Positions 25,378 through 34,082 of a stretch of DNA of 64,000 nucleotides are shown one piece after another. Position 1 is the stretch's first letter. Each line of letters begins with the position of its first letter. This DNA is from CBDBFH01 sp965204775. Lineage in GTDB: Bacteria; Pseudomonadota; Alphaproteobacteria; JAPOUT01; G958296285. The DNA lies in assembly GCA_965204775.1 (NCBI GenBank), contig CBDBFH010000029.1:124001-188000 (forward strand), given 5' to 3'. Position numbers and translations under genes: made by a program. A model generated the notes under the pieces. It made no database searches, was not told where the DNA came from, and saw only the letters and a list, made by a program, of their open reading frames with translations.

Positions 25378-26138
25378 AGCCTCAGACCCGCCCGGCCCCG
25401 CCGCCGCCTGAGGCCGTTCGCCGCCTCGCCGGTCTGCGCGCGCGCTATGAGGGGGTTTCCGGCGCGCCCTTGCTGGAGGCGATGATCCGCCATGAATTCG
25501 CAGACAGGATTGCGCTGGTCTCCTCTTTCGGCGCGGAGGCTTCGGTTCTGCTGCATATGGCGGCTGAGATTGAGCCTGCCCTGCCCGTGATCTTTCTCAA
25601 CACGGGCAAACTCTTCCCTGAAACCCTGCGCTACCGCGATCTGCTCCAGGACCGGCTGGGGCTGACCGATCTGCGCGTGACCGGCCCCCATCCCGCCGAC
25701 CGCAAGAAACTCGACCCCGACGGCACGCTCTGGAACCGCAACCCTGACGCCTGCTGCCATTTTCGCAAGGTTCTGCCTCTGGAGCGCGCGCTGACCGGCT
25801 TTGAGGCCAGCATTACGGGCCGCAAACGCTTTCAGACCGGAGCGCGCACCGGCATGGCCCTGATCGAACTGACCCCGGCGCGCACCGCCGAGGCGCCGCC
25901 GCGCTTCACGATCAATCCGCTCGCCCTTTGGACGCGCGATGATCTCGACGGCTACACCGCGCAACACCGCCTCCCCCCCCATCCCCTGCAAAAGGAGGGC
26001 TTTGCCTCAATCGGCTGCATGCCCTGCACCGAGCGGGTCGGCGAGGGCGAAGACTATCGCGGCGGGCGCTGGGCCGGGAGCAATAAAGAGGAATGCGGCA
26101 TCCACCTGCCCGCCTTTGAGGACGGCGGCGGCATCTGA
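25365..26138 (+). CDS. cysH: APS (adenylyl-sulfate) reductase, [4Fe-4S] type
   Basis: A 257-residue assimilatory sulfonucleotide reductase. It contains SFGAEASVLLHM, the nucleotide-binding loop, and a catalytic Cys in KEECGIH (residue 244). The Cys pair at 130-131 (DACCHFRK) and CMPC at 218-221 form the cluster-binding set that distinguishes APS reductases from PAPS reductases. It would give sulfite using thioredoxin. It overlaps the siroheme gene by 13 bases, so the two are co-expressed for sulfate assimilation. Confidence 0.92.
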   Translation: MAALEPQTRPAPPPPEAVRRLAGLRARYEGVSGAPLLEAMIRHEFADRIALVSSFGAEASVLLHMAAEIEPALPVIFLNTGKLFPETLRYRDLLQDRLGLTDLRVTGPHPADRKKLDPDGTLWNRNPDACCHFRKVLPLERALTGFEASITGRKRFQTGARTGMALIELTPARTAEAPPRFTINPLALWTRDDLDGYTAQHRLPPHPLQKEGFASIGCMPCTERVGEGEDYRGGRWAGSNKEECGIHLPAFEDGGGI

Positions 26139-26214
26139 TTCGACCCCCCGCCCGATCCCCGCGCTTGAGATGCGCGCGTCTTTTTGTTAGACCCTCATGC
26201 GCGCTTTCCCCGAT

Positions 26215-26301
26215 GCGGTCGTGGCGGAATTGGTAGACGCGCAGCGTTGAGGGCGCTGTGGGGGCAACCCCGTGGAAGTTCGAGTCTTCTCGACCGCACC
26301 A
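26215..26301 (+). tRNA. tRNA-Leu (GAG)
   Basis: An 87-base type II tRNA. The acceptor arms GCGGTCG and CGACCGC pair fully, the D-arm has GGTAGACGC, the anticodon loop TTGAGGG gives anticodon GAG (codons CUC/CUU), and a long variable arm follows (GTGGGGGCAACCCCGT). TTCGAGT is the T-loop. The 3' CCA is encoded. mgtE starts 20 bases downstream. Confidence 0.96.
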
Positions 26302-26321
26302 CCTCTCGGACAGGAGCCCCT

Positions 26322-27689
26322 ATGCCTCAGGCCGAGATACAGACCGGGGAAGACATCCTCGCGCCGGAATTCGTCCGCGGGCTGGAGCGCTCCATCGAGG
26401 CCGGGGAGCGCCGCGATCTGCGCAAACTCGTCCGCAGCCTCCACGCCTCCGACCTCGCCGACCTCATCGAACTCCTCCGCCCCGACCAGCGCCGCGCCCT
26501 CGTCAAATTGCTCGGAACCTCCCTCGACCCCGCCCTCCTCACCGAACTCGAAGGCGGCGTGCGCGAGGAAATCCTGGAAAGCCTCGACCCCGCCTTCGTC
26601 GCCCGCGCCGTCGAGCGCCTCGATTCCGACGACGCCCTCGCCGTCGTCGAAACCCTCGAGCCGGAAGAACAGGAGCGCGTCCTCGCCCGCGTCACCCCCT
26701 CCGAGCGCGAGGAGATCGAGCGCGGCCTCGACTATCCGGCCAGCAGCGCCGGACGCCTCATGCAGCGAAGCCTCGTCGCCGCCCCCGCCGCCTGGGACGT
26801 CGGAACCCTGATCGACCACCTGCGAAAATCCCGCGACCTGCCACGCGACTTCCAGGAAATCTACGTGGTCGACCCCGCCTTCCGCCTGCGCGGAACCCTC
26901 CCGGTCAGCCGCGCCATGCGAACCCCACGCGCCGTCAAACTCCGAAGCCTGATGGATCGCGGCGGCCTCCATATCCCCGCCCGCATGGATCAGGAAGAAG
27001 CCGCTCGCCTCTTCCGCAAATACAATCTGGTCGCCGCTCCCGTCGTCGGCGAGGACAAGCGGCTCCTCGGCATGATCACCGCCGACGACATCTTCGAAGT
27101 CATCGAGCAGGAAGCCACCGAAGACATCAAGCGCCTCGGCGGCATCGGGCGCGGCAGCCTCACCGACACCATCACCGCCTCCGCCCGCGGGCGCTTCGGA
27201 TGGCTCCTCGTCAACCTGGCCACCGCCATCATCGCCTCCATCGTCATCGCCTTCTTCGACCAGGCCATCGAACGCATGGTCGCCCTCGCCATCCTCATGC
27301 CCATCGTCGCCTCCATGGGCGGCGTCGCCGGAACCCAGACCCTCACCCTCGCCGTCCGCGCCCTCGCAACCCATGAACTCGTCCCCGCCAACCAGCGCCG
27401 AATCATCCTCCATGAAGCCGTCGTCGGAGTCCTCAACGGACTCCTCTTCGCCGCCGTCCTCGGCATGGTCGGCGGCGTCTGGTTCCAGAGCCTCGCGCTG
27501 GGCCTCGTCCTCGCCGCCGCCGTCATCGTCACCATGTGCGCCGCCGCCCTCGCCGGAATGCTCATCCCGCTCGCGCTCGAAAAAGCCGGAGTCGATCCCG
27601 CCGTCGCCTCCGGCGTCTTCGTGACCACCGTCACCGACATCGTCGGCTTCTTCGCCTTCCTCGGCCTCGCCGCATGGCTCCTCCTCTAG
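26322..27689 (+). CDS. mgtE: Magnesium transporter MgtE
   Basis: A 455-residue MgtE channel/transporter for Mg2+. The N-terminal superhelical domain (residues 30-130, with DLADLIELLRPDQRRALVKLL) is followed by two CBS domains (DLPRDFQEIYVVDP and KYNLVAAPVVGEDKRLLGMITADD) and five membrane helices. The pore-forming motif region PIVASMGGVAGTQTLTLAVRAL is present. A CAGGAG ribosome site precedes the ATG, and the gene overlaps the next by 16 bases. Confidence 0.95.
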   Translation: MPQAEIQTGEDILAPEFVRGLERSIEAGERRDLRKLVRSLHASDLADLIELLRPDQRRALVKLLGTSLDPALLTELEGGVREEILESLDPAFVARAVERLDSDDALAVVETLEPEEQERVLARVTPSEREEIERGLDYPASSAGRLMQRSLVAAPAAWDVGTLIDHLRKSRDLPRDFQEIYVVDPAFRLRGTLPVSRAMRTPRAVKLRSLMDRGGLHIPARMDQEEAARLFRKYNLVAAPVVGEDKRLLGMITADDIFEVIEQEATEDIKRLGGIGRGSLTDTITASARGRFGWLLVNLATAIIASIVIAFFDQAIERMVALAILMPIVASMGGVAGTQTLTLAVRALATHELVPANQRRIILHEAVVGVLNGLLFAAVLGMVGGVWFQSLALGLVLAAAVIVTMCAAALAGMLIPLALEKAGVDPAVASGVFVTTVTDIVGFFAFLGLAAWLLL

Positions 27690-28123
27690 CCCTCCATCTC
27701 GTCAAACTCTGCGTCGGCGTCTCCTCGCCCGCCCAACTCGCTCAATGGCAGGCGCAATACCTGATCAACGCCGCCCGCCGCGGCAATCCCGCCCGCCTCT
27801 CCCATGTCACCCGCTCCTTTCCCCGAAGAGCTCAGGAACTCCTCGCCGGAGGATCGCTCTACTGGGTCTTCAATGGCTTCATTCAGGCGCGCCAGTCTGT
27901 CCGCGCCCTCGAAAAGGCGGTCCGAAACGGCGCACCCGCCTGCCGCATCGTTTTCGATCCCCGCCTCGTCCTCACCCGCTCCATGCCTCGCCGCCCCTTC
28001 CAGGGCTGGCGCTATCTCGCCCCGCAGGACGCTCCGCCCGACCTCGATCCCGCCGAAGCCGGCAGCCTCGACGGCCTGCCCGAAGACATGCGCCGCGACC
28101 TCGCCGCGCTGGGCCTGATTTAG
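27674..28123 (+). CDS. DUF1489 family protein
   Basis: A 149-residue protein of the alphaproteobacterial DUF1489 family, function unknown. It opens LALHLVKLCVGVSSPAQLAQWQ and contains LSHVTRSFPRRAQELLAGGSLYWVFNGFI and RPFQGWRYL, which I recognise as family blocks. It starts inside the end of mgtE and overlaps the moeA 3' end (convergent) by four bases. Confidence 0.85.
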   Translation: MAPPLALHLVKLCVGVSSPAQLAQWQAQYLINAARRGNPARLSHVTRSFPRRAQELLAGGSLYWVFNGFIQARQSVRALEKAVRNGAPACRIVFDPRLVLTRSMPRRPFQGWRYLAPQDAPPDLDPAEAGSLDGLPEDMRRDLAALGLI

Positions 28124-29328
28124 TCAAACGCATCCAGTTTCAAAACCGGAACCCGCTCCCCCGCCCCCGCCGCCGGGGCATGAGGCGGGCGGCGGATCAA
28201 GGCATCGGCGGCGCACAGCAGGGCCAGCTGGCCGCTGTCCTGAGAGGGCAGGGGAGAAACTTCCAGAGACCCGCCGGGCGTCCGGGACAGGCGGGCGCGG
28301 ATATAGTCCTGCCGGGCGTCATTGGCCGCCAGCGGCGCGCGCAACGCCGCCGTCTCATGCCCGGACTCTTGCGCTTCCCCGGTCATCGCGCGCAACAGGG
28401 GAAGCAGAAACACCATCCCGCAGACCAGCGCCGAAACCGGATTGCCGGGCAGGCCAAGCACCGGCATCGCCCCCAGACGCCCGAACAGAAAAGGCTTGCC
28501 GGGCCGCATCGCCACGCCGTGAAAGGCGGCGCGGAACCCGGCGGCTTCCAGCGCCGGGCGAATCAGGTCGCGCCCTCCGACCGAAACCCCGCCAATCGTA
28601 ATCAGAACGTCGCAGTTCCGGGCTTCGGCGAGCCGGGCGGCAATGTCTTCAAGCGTGTCGCGGGCGATCCCCAGATTTATCCCCTCGGCCCGCGGCGAGT
28701 CGATCAGCGCCTTGAGCGCCGCATCATTGGCCGAAATGATCTGCCATTGCCCGGCCCGCGCGCCGGGCGGAACCAGCTCGTCGCCGGAGGCCAGAATCCC
28801 CGCCCGAATCCTGCGCCGCACCGAAAGCCGGGGCAGATTCATCGCCGCCGCCAGGCCAATATCGGCAGAGCGAAGACGCCGCCCCTTCTTCAGAAGAAGA
28901 TCGCCCTCGCGAAAGTCAAAGCCCTTCGGGCGAATAAACTGGCCGGGCCGGGCAGACTCCAGAACTTCCACCCGCTCCGCCTGCCGCGTCTTCTCCTGCG
29001 CGATCACGGCATCGGCCCCCGGCGGCACCGGCGCGCCGGTCGCAATCCGCACCGCTTCGCCCGCCCCCAACGCGCCCGCAAAGCCGCGCCCCGCCGCCGA
29101 AACCCCGATCTCGCTCAAAAACGCCGGACAGGCCGCAACATCCCGCGCCCGAACCGCAAAGCCGTCCATCGCCGAAACCGCAAAAGGCGGCTGACTGCGC
29201 TGCGCGCGCAAATCCCCGGCCAGAACCCGCCCCGCCCCCTCCTCCAGCGCAACCTCCTCGGATGAAACCTCCGCCGCCGCCGCAATGATCCGGGACAGCG
29301 CCTCCTCAACTTCGATCAGTCCGGCCAT
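28120..29328 (-). CDS. moeA: Molybdopterin molybdotransferase MoeA
   Basis: A 402-residue MoeA that inserts molybdate into adenylylated molybdopterin. It shows SAMDGFAVRARDV-like PPFAVSAMDGFAVRA, GAPVPPGADAVI, LASGDELVPPG, TIGGVSVGGRDL and LFGRLGAMPVLGLPGNPVSAL. The start MAGLIEVEEALSRI follows the moaC stop by one base, and a longer upstream frame is a shadow. It is the last gene of the trp-moa cluster. Confidence 0.94.
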   Translation of the reverse strand: MAGLIEVEEALSRIIAAAAEVSSEEVALEEGAGRVLAGDLRAQRSQPPFAVSAMDGFAVRARDVAACPAFLSEIGVSAAGRGFAGALGAGEAVRIATGAPVPPGADAVIAQEKTRQAERVEVLESARPGQFIRPKGFDFREGDLLLKKGRRLRSADIGLAAAMNLPRLSVRRRIRAGILASGDELVPPGARAGQWQIISANDAALKALIDSPRAEGINLGIARDTLEDIAARLAEARNCDVLITIGGVSVGGRDLIRPALEAAGFRAAFHGVAMRPGKPFLFGRLGAMPVLGLPGNPVSALVCGMVFLLPLLRAMTGEAQESGHETAALRAPLAANDARQDYIRARLSRTPGGSLEVSPLPSQDSGQLALLCAADALIRRPPHAPAAGAGERVPVLKLDAFD

Positions 29329-29329
29329 C

Positions 29330-29821
29330 TCAGCGCGCCGTCCAGACCCCGCCAGACCCGCCGCGCTTCTCCAGCAGACGAATATTCTCAATCCGCATTC
29401 CCCGCTCCACCGCCTTCGCCATGTCGTAAATCGTCAGGCATGCAACCCCGACCGCCGCCAAAGCCTCCATCTCAACCCCGGTCCGCGCCCGCGCCCGCGC
29501 CCGCGCCCGGACTTCAATCCCCCCGGCGCAATTCTCAAAGGAAACCTCAATATGCGACAACGGCAATGGATGGCAGAGCGGAATCAAATCGCTCGTCCGC
29601 TTGGCCGCCATGATCCCGGCAAGCCGCGCCGCTTCCAGAACCGCCCCCTTCTCGATCCGGCCCTCCAGAATCGCCGCCCGCGTCGGCGCCTTCATCCGAA
29701 CCATCCCCGCCGCCAGCGCGCTGCGCTCGCTCTCCGCCTTCGCCGAAACATCCACCATCCGCGCCTCCCCCGTATCGGAGTCGAGATGGGAGAGAGTAGG
29801 CCTTGATTTGCCGGAGGCCAT
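29330..29821 (-). CDS. moaC: Cyclic pyranopterin monophosphate synthase MoaC
   Basis: A 163-residue MoaC, which with MoaA makes cPMP, the first molybdopterin intermediate. EARMVDVSAKAES, LIPLCHPLPLSHIEV and TGVEMEALAAVGVACLTIYDMAKAV are the conserved blocks with the catalytic residues. A run of alternating Arg-Ala (RARARARAR) encoded by a hexanucleotide repeat precedes TGVEMEAL; compared with E. coli MoaC it replaces, and does not lengthen, the strand. It starts seven bases after trpC. Confidence 0.94.
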   Translation of the reverse strand: MASGKSRPTLSHLDSDTGEARMVDVSAKAESERSALAAGMVRMKAPTRAAILEGRIEKGAVLEAARLAGIMAAKRTSDLIPLCHPLPLSHIEVSFENCAGGIEVRARARARARTGVEMEALAAVGVACLTIYDMAKAVERGMRIENIRLLEKRGGSGGVWTAR

Positions 29822-29827
29822 TTGGCC

Positions 29828-30703
29828 TTAAGGATAAGCTGGGATGTTTGTTGATTCGCGTGTGGGAGAAACAGCTACTTCATCTTGCCCGGTTTTTTTT
29901 CCAGAAAATTTGGCAACAGCAGATACGACATCGTCTTCTCTCATGATCGCTTCCCCAATAAGAAAAGCCCGCGCCCCAAGATGTTGCAACTCTTTCATGC
30001 TTTGAGGGTCTCTGATTCCACTTTCGACAACAGCAAGGTATTGTCCAGCGATTTCTGGAATGATTCTTTTGCTAATTTGGAGATCAATTCTGAGACGATC
30101 ATGGTCCCAGTAGCGATTGTTGACGCCAATCATATCCGGCTTTAATTCGATAGCGTGTTCCAGTTCTCTTTTAGTGCGGACCTCAACCAAAAAATCCATA
30201 CCATATTCTCGGGCAGTGTCAGCAATCTCCTTGGCCTGTTTAGGCGAGAGGAAAGCGATGACGATAAGGATGCAGTCTGCCCCAAGTGCTCGAGCCTCCA
30301 CAACTTGGTAAGGATCGTAAAAGAAATCTTTGCACAGAATAGGAAGATCACAAGATTTCCTTGCCTCCGCCAAGTATTCTGGGGCACCTTGAAAAAACTT
30401 ATCCTCCGTCAAGACTGACAAACAGGTTGCGCCGCCCGCAGCGCAAGCTTGTGCCAGCTCCTTGGGGCAGAAATTTTGGCGAATCACGCCCTTCGAGGGG
30501 CTGGCCTTCTTGATCTCAGCAATCAAACCAACCTCAACTTTTTCGAGGGCTTTTCTGAATGGCCGCACAACGTTCGCTTTCTGTGCTTTTTGCTCGAGCT
30601 GCTCTATGGGCCGCTCGCGCTTGGCAACAGCGATGCGCTTCTGCTTATATTCTCTCATTTTCTCCAGAAAATGAGAACGCCTGCTTGAAGGTTGGTTCTT
30701 CAT
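29828..30703 (-). CDS. trpC: Indole-3-glycerol phosphate synthase TrpC (atypical, AT-rich)
   Basis: A 291-residue IGP synthase of tryptophan biosynthesis. The barrel motifs are present: GLIAEIKKASPSKGVIR, GGATCLSVLTEDKFFQG, LCKDFFYDPYQV, LVEVRTKRELEHA and a VESGIRD phosphate loop. The usual GVNNRNL is changed to GVNNRYW, and the N-terminus is a long basic helix. The base composition is strikingly lower in G+C than trpD and moaC on either side. The ATG at 30703 was chosen; an in-frame TTG lies 18 bases upstream. This looks like replacement of the native gene by a foreign copy. Confidence 0.9.
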   Translation of the reverse strand: MKNQPSSRRSHFLEKMREYKQKRIAVAKRERPIEQLEQKAQKANVVRPFRKALEKVEVGLIAEIKKASPSKGVIRQNFCPKELAQACAAGGATCLSVLTEDKFFQGAPEYLAEARKSCDLPILCKDFFYDPYQVVEARALGADCILIVIAFLSPKQAKEIADTAREYGMDFLVEVRTKRELEHAIELKPDMIGVNNRYWDHDRLRIDLQISKRIIPEIAGQYLAVVESGIRDPQSMKELQHLGARAFLIGEAIMREDDVVSAVAKFSGKKTGQDEVAVSPTRESTNIPAYP

Positions 30704-30981
30704 TCTTCCCTCTTCACCCAACCTTGGTGAAGCAGAGATGGGAGGCGTTAATCATGCGAGGATTAATAAAGCCATGATAAATTGTATGTTCTGATTGCCA
30801 ATCTACAATATGTAGAGGCAATTTCGCCGTCTCCATAATACCCCTCCCCCTTTCAGGGTTCTGCCTAGTCTAGCATAGCCCGACCAAGTAGCCCAAGCCT
30901 GCATCCTTTTTCCCCCTCTACCACCCGCTTGTCAAGCTTAAGGCCTCTGCTGATTTCTCCCGACCCCGCAACTATACGTTA
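30704..30981. other. 278-bp low-GC spacer between trpD and trpC
   Basis: In most alphaproteobacteria trpD and trpC abut, but here they are separated by an AT-rich spacer of the same composition as trpC. It contains an inverted repeat TTAATC-7 bases-GATTAA (30748-30766) just upstream of the trpC start. No gene or RNA was recognised. A trpC-specific promoter is likely within it. Confidence 0.45.
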
Positions 30982-32001
30982 TCATGCGGTCTCGTTGGAC
31001 AGGACGATGAGGCGCTCAAGGGCGTTTTGCGCCGCGCCCGCGTCAATCGCCTTCACCGCCAGCGCCGCGCCTTCCGCAATCTCCCCGGCCCGCCCCGCAA
31101 CGATCAGCGTCGCCGCCGCATTGAGAATCACTATATCACGAAATGCCCCCGCCTTCCCCTGTAGCAATTCACGAATCGCCTCCGCATTGGCCGCCGGATC
31201 GCCGCCGGTCAGCGACTCCGGCGATGCCCGCTCCAGCCCGGCCTCCTCCGGATTGATCTCGAACGTGCGAATCTCGCCGCCCTCCAGCGCGACAACATGG
31301 CTGGGGCCGGTAGTCGTCAATTCATCAAGGCCGTCGCTGCCGTGGACGATCCATGCCTTTTCTACTCCCAGACTGCGCAGAACTTCGGCAAAGGGCCGAA
31401 GCCAGACCCTGTCCGGAACCCCCACCAGACGCCGTTTGACCCCCGCCGGGTTGGCCAGCGGCCCGATCAGGTTGAAAATCGTCCGCACCCCCATCTCCAG
31501 CCGGACCGGGGCGGCATGTTTCATCGCCGGGTGATGCGCGGGCGCAAACATGAAGCCGAAACCGGCCTCCCGGATGCATTTTGCAATCCGGGCCGGAGAC
31601 AAATCCAGCGCCACGCCCAACTCGCGCAAAACCTCCGCCGAGCCGGACTTCGATGACAGCGCCCGATTGCCGTGCTTGGCGATCTTCGCTCCCGCCCCGG
31701 CGGCGACCAGCGCCGCCGCCGTCGAAATGTTCCACGTCCCCTTGCCGTCGCCGCCCGTGCCGCAGGTGTCTATCGCCTCCGCCGGAGCCTCGACCCGCAC
31801 CGCCTTCTCCATCATCGCCCGCACGCCGCCCGCGATCTCCGCCGCCGCCTCGCCGCGAACCCGCAGCCCCATCAAAAACGCTCCCATCTGCGCCGGAGTC
31901 GCCGCCCCCGCCATCATCGCCGCAAACGCCGCATGGGCCTCGCCCTCGCTCAGCGCCCGCCCCGCCGCCACCCGGCCAAGACTCTCCTTGAAATCCGTCA
32001 T
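30982..32001 (-). CDS. trpD: Anthranilate phosphoribosyltransferase TrpD
   Basis: A 339-residue TrpD that attaches phosphoribose to anthranilate. It contains DTCGTGGDGKGTWNIST (PRPP loop), KHGNRALSSKSGSAEVLRELGV, FMFAPAHHPAMKHAAPVR and RTIFNLIGPLANPAGVKRRLVGV. The start overlaps the trpG stop by four bases. Its codons are GC-rich like the host, in contrast to trpC downstream. Confidence 0.95.
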   Translation of the reverse strand: MTDFKESLGRVAAGRALSEGEAHAAFAAMMAGAATPAQMGAFLMGLRVRGEAAAEIAGGVRAMMEKAVRVEAPAEAIDTCGTGGDGKGTWNISTAAALVAAGAGAKIAKHGNRALSSKSGSAEVLRELGVALDLSPARIAKCIREAGFGFMFAPAHHPAMKHAAPVRLEMGVRTIFNLIGPLANPAGVKRRLVGVPDRVWLRPFAEVLRSLGVEKAWIVHGSDGLDELTTTGPSHVVALEGGEIRTFEINPEEAGLERASPESLTGGDPAANAEAIRELLQGKAGAFRDIVILNAAATLIVAGRAGEIAEGAALAVKAIDAGAAQNALERLIVLSNETA

Positions 32002-32579
32002 CGCAGCGCCCCCCGCGCAATCGCAATGAAATTCTTCAAAACCGCATGGCCGTGCTCCGTGGCAATGCTCTCCGGGTGAAACTGAACCCCGTGAATCGGC
32101 AGCTCCTTGTGGCGAACCCCCATAATCACCCCGTCCTCGCTGTGCGCACACGGCTCAAGGCAGGCCGGAACGCTCTCCGCCTCCAGCGCCAGCGAATGAT
32201 AGCGCGTCGCCGTGAAGTCCGGCGGCAGTCCGTCAAACACCCCCCGGCCATCATGCGCAATCCGGCTCGGCTTGCCGTGCATCGGAGCCGGCGCGCGAAC
32301 CACCCGGCCCCCCAAAGCCTGGCCAATCGCCTGATGCCCCAGACACACCCCCAGCATCGGACGCCGCGCCGCCGCCTTCTCTATCAACTCAAGGCAAATC
32401 CCCGCTTTGTCCGGATCACAGGGGCCCGGCGAAAACACAATCCCCTCCGCCTCAATCGCCAGCGCCTCGGAGGCGCTCAGAACGTCATTGCGCCGCACCA
32501 CGCTCTCCATCCCCAACTCCCCCAGAAAATGAACGAGATTGTAGGTGAAACTGTCATAATTATCGATCAGCAGAAACAT
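31998..32579 (-). CDS. trpG: Anthranilate synthase glutamine amidotransferase subunit TrpG
   Basis: A 193-residue class I amidotransferase. It supplies ammonia from glutamine to TrpE. LLIDNYDSFTYNLVHFLGELG is the family start, the nucleophile Cys lies in MLGVCLGHQAIGQA and the His/Glu pair in GVQFHPESI. FSPGPCDPDKAG is also typical. It lies 12 bases after trpE and overlaps trpD. Confidence 0.96.
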   Translation of the reverse strand: MFLLIDNYDSFTYNLVHFLGELGMESVVRRNDVLSASEALAIEAEGIVFSPGPCDPDKAGICLELIEKAAARRPMLGVCLGHQAIGQALGGRVVRAPAPMHGKPSRIAHDGRGVFDGLPPDFTATRYHSLALEAESVPACLEPCAHSEDGVIMGVRHKELPIHGVQFHPESIATEHGHAVLKNFIAIARGALR

Positions 32580-32591
32580 CGCCCCCCGCCC

Positions 32592-34082
32592 TCACCGCAC
32601 AAACAAATGCGCGTCCTGCGCCGCGCGCATCAGGGCGCGCGCCTTGTTCTCCGACTCGTCATACTCACGGGACGGATCGGAGTCGGCGACAATCCCGCCC
32701 CCGGCCCGAACATGCATCCGCCCGTTCTCGACAATCGCCGTCCGCAGGGCGATGCAACTGTCCATGTCGCCATTGGCCGCAAAATAGCCGACCGCCCCGG
32801 CATAAATCCCGCGCTTCTCCCGCTCCAGCTCGTCAATGATCTCCATCGCCCGAACCTTCGGCGCGCCCGAAACCGTCCCCGCCGGAAAACCCGCCAGCAG
32901 GGCGTCCAGCGCATCCTTGTCCGGCGCAAGTCGCCCCTCCACATTCGAAACAATATGAATCAAATGAGACGTATATTGCAGCGCAAATTGCTCGTCCGCC
33001 TTCACCGAGCCAATCGAACTCACCCGCCCCACATCATTGCGCCCCAGATCAAGCAGCATCAGATGCTCGGCCCGCTCCTTGGGATCGGCCAGCAGGGCGC
33101 GGGCGATCTCGCCGTCCTCCCCGGCGCTCGCCCCGCGCGGAAACGTCCCGGCGATCGGGCGAATGGTGACCTTCCCCCCCTGGCATCTCACCAGAATCTC
33201 CGGGCTGGAGCCGATCAGCTGAAAGCCCCCGAAATTGAAAAAGAACAAATAGGGCGACGGATTGACCCGCCGCAAAGAGCGGTACAGCGCAAAAGGCGGC
33301 AGCGCAAAGGCGGAGGAAAATCTTTGACTCAGGGTGACCTGAAAAATGTCTCCGGCGAGGATATAATCCTTCGCCCTGCGCACCATCTCCAGATAGGCGG
33401 ATTTTTTCATATTCGACTGCGGCTTGACCTCCGCCGCTTCGGGCCGGGGCGGCGGCGCGGGAAGCGGCGCGCCCAGTTTTTGCGCCATCGCCTCCAGACG
33501 TCCGGCCGCCGCATCATAGGCCTGCCGCGCGGCCAGGCCCTGGGCGGGCCGCACCGGGGCGACCAGCGAGACCGTTCCTTCCACCGAGTCGAAAACCGCA
33601 ATCTGCGAGGGGCGCAGGAAAATCCCGTCCGGCAAGTCCAGCACATCCGCGCCCGCGCCCGGCAGGCGCTCGATCAGCCGCACCGCATCGTAAGACAGAT
33701 AGCCGAAAATCCCCGCCGCCATCGGCGGCAGCTGCCGCGGCAATTGCATTTGCGCCGCGCGGGCAAAGCCGCGCAGATTGTCCAAAGCGCCGCCCGGCGC
33801 CGCCTCAAAGCGATCAGGATCTTCCAGCGCCGCCGGGTTGATCCGGCATGACCCCCCGTCCATCCGCCAGATCGCATCGGGGGCAAAGCCCAGAACCGAA
33901 TAGCGGCCCCGCGACCGCCCTCCCTCAACCGATTCCAGCAAAAACCCGTGACGCCGCTCGACCCCCAATTTCAGCATCGCCGAAACCGGCGTCTCCAGAT
34001 CGGCAGGCAGAGTCATGAACAGCGCCTGCCCCTCCCCCCGGTCGTAAACCGGGGCGAAGGATTTGAAATCCGGCGCGATCAT
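32592..34082 (-). CDS. trpE: Anthranilate synthase component I TrpE
   Basis: A 496-residue TrpE that converts chorismate to anthranilate with TrpG. The C-terminal chorismate-binding domain has DIFQVTLSQRFS, SPEILVRCQGGKVTIRPIAGT, DLGRNDVGRVS, HIVSNVEGRL, FPAGTVSGAPKVRAME and ENKARALMRA. The N-terminal regulatory part includes LLESVEGGRSRGRYSVLGF, the usual feedback site. It overlaps the upstream ppiD-like stop by four bases, so there is no room for a trp leader attenuator. Confidence 0.96.
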   Translation of the reverse strand: MIAPDFKSFAPVYDRGEGQALFMTLPADLETPVSAMLKLGVERRHGFLLESVEGGRSRGRYSVLGFAPDAIWRMDGGSCRINPAALEDPDRFEAAPGGALDNLRGFARAAQMQLPRQLPPMAAGIFGYLSYDAVRLIERLPGAGADVLDLPDGIFLRPSQIAVFDSVEGTVSLVAPVRPAQGLAARQAYDAAAGRLEAMAQKLGAPLPAPPPRPEAAEVKPQSNMKKSAYLEMVRRAKDYILAGDIFQVTLSQRFSSAFALPPFALYRSLRRVNPSPYLFFFNFGGFQLIGSSPEILVRCQGGKVTIRPIAGTFPRGASAGEDGEIARALLADPKERAEHLMLLDLGRNDVGRVSSIGSVKADEQFALQYTSHLIHIVSNVEGRLAPDKDALDALLAGFPAGTVSGAPKVRAMEIIDELEREKRGIYAGAVGYFAANGDMDSCIALRTAIVENGRMHVRAGGGIVADSDPSREYDESENKARALMRAAQDAHLFVR

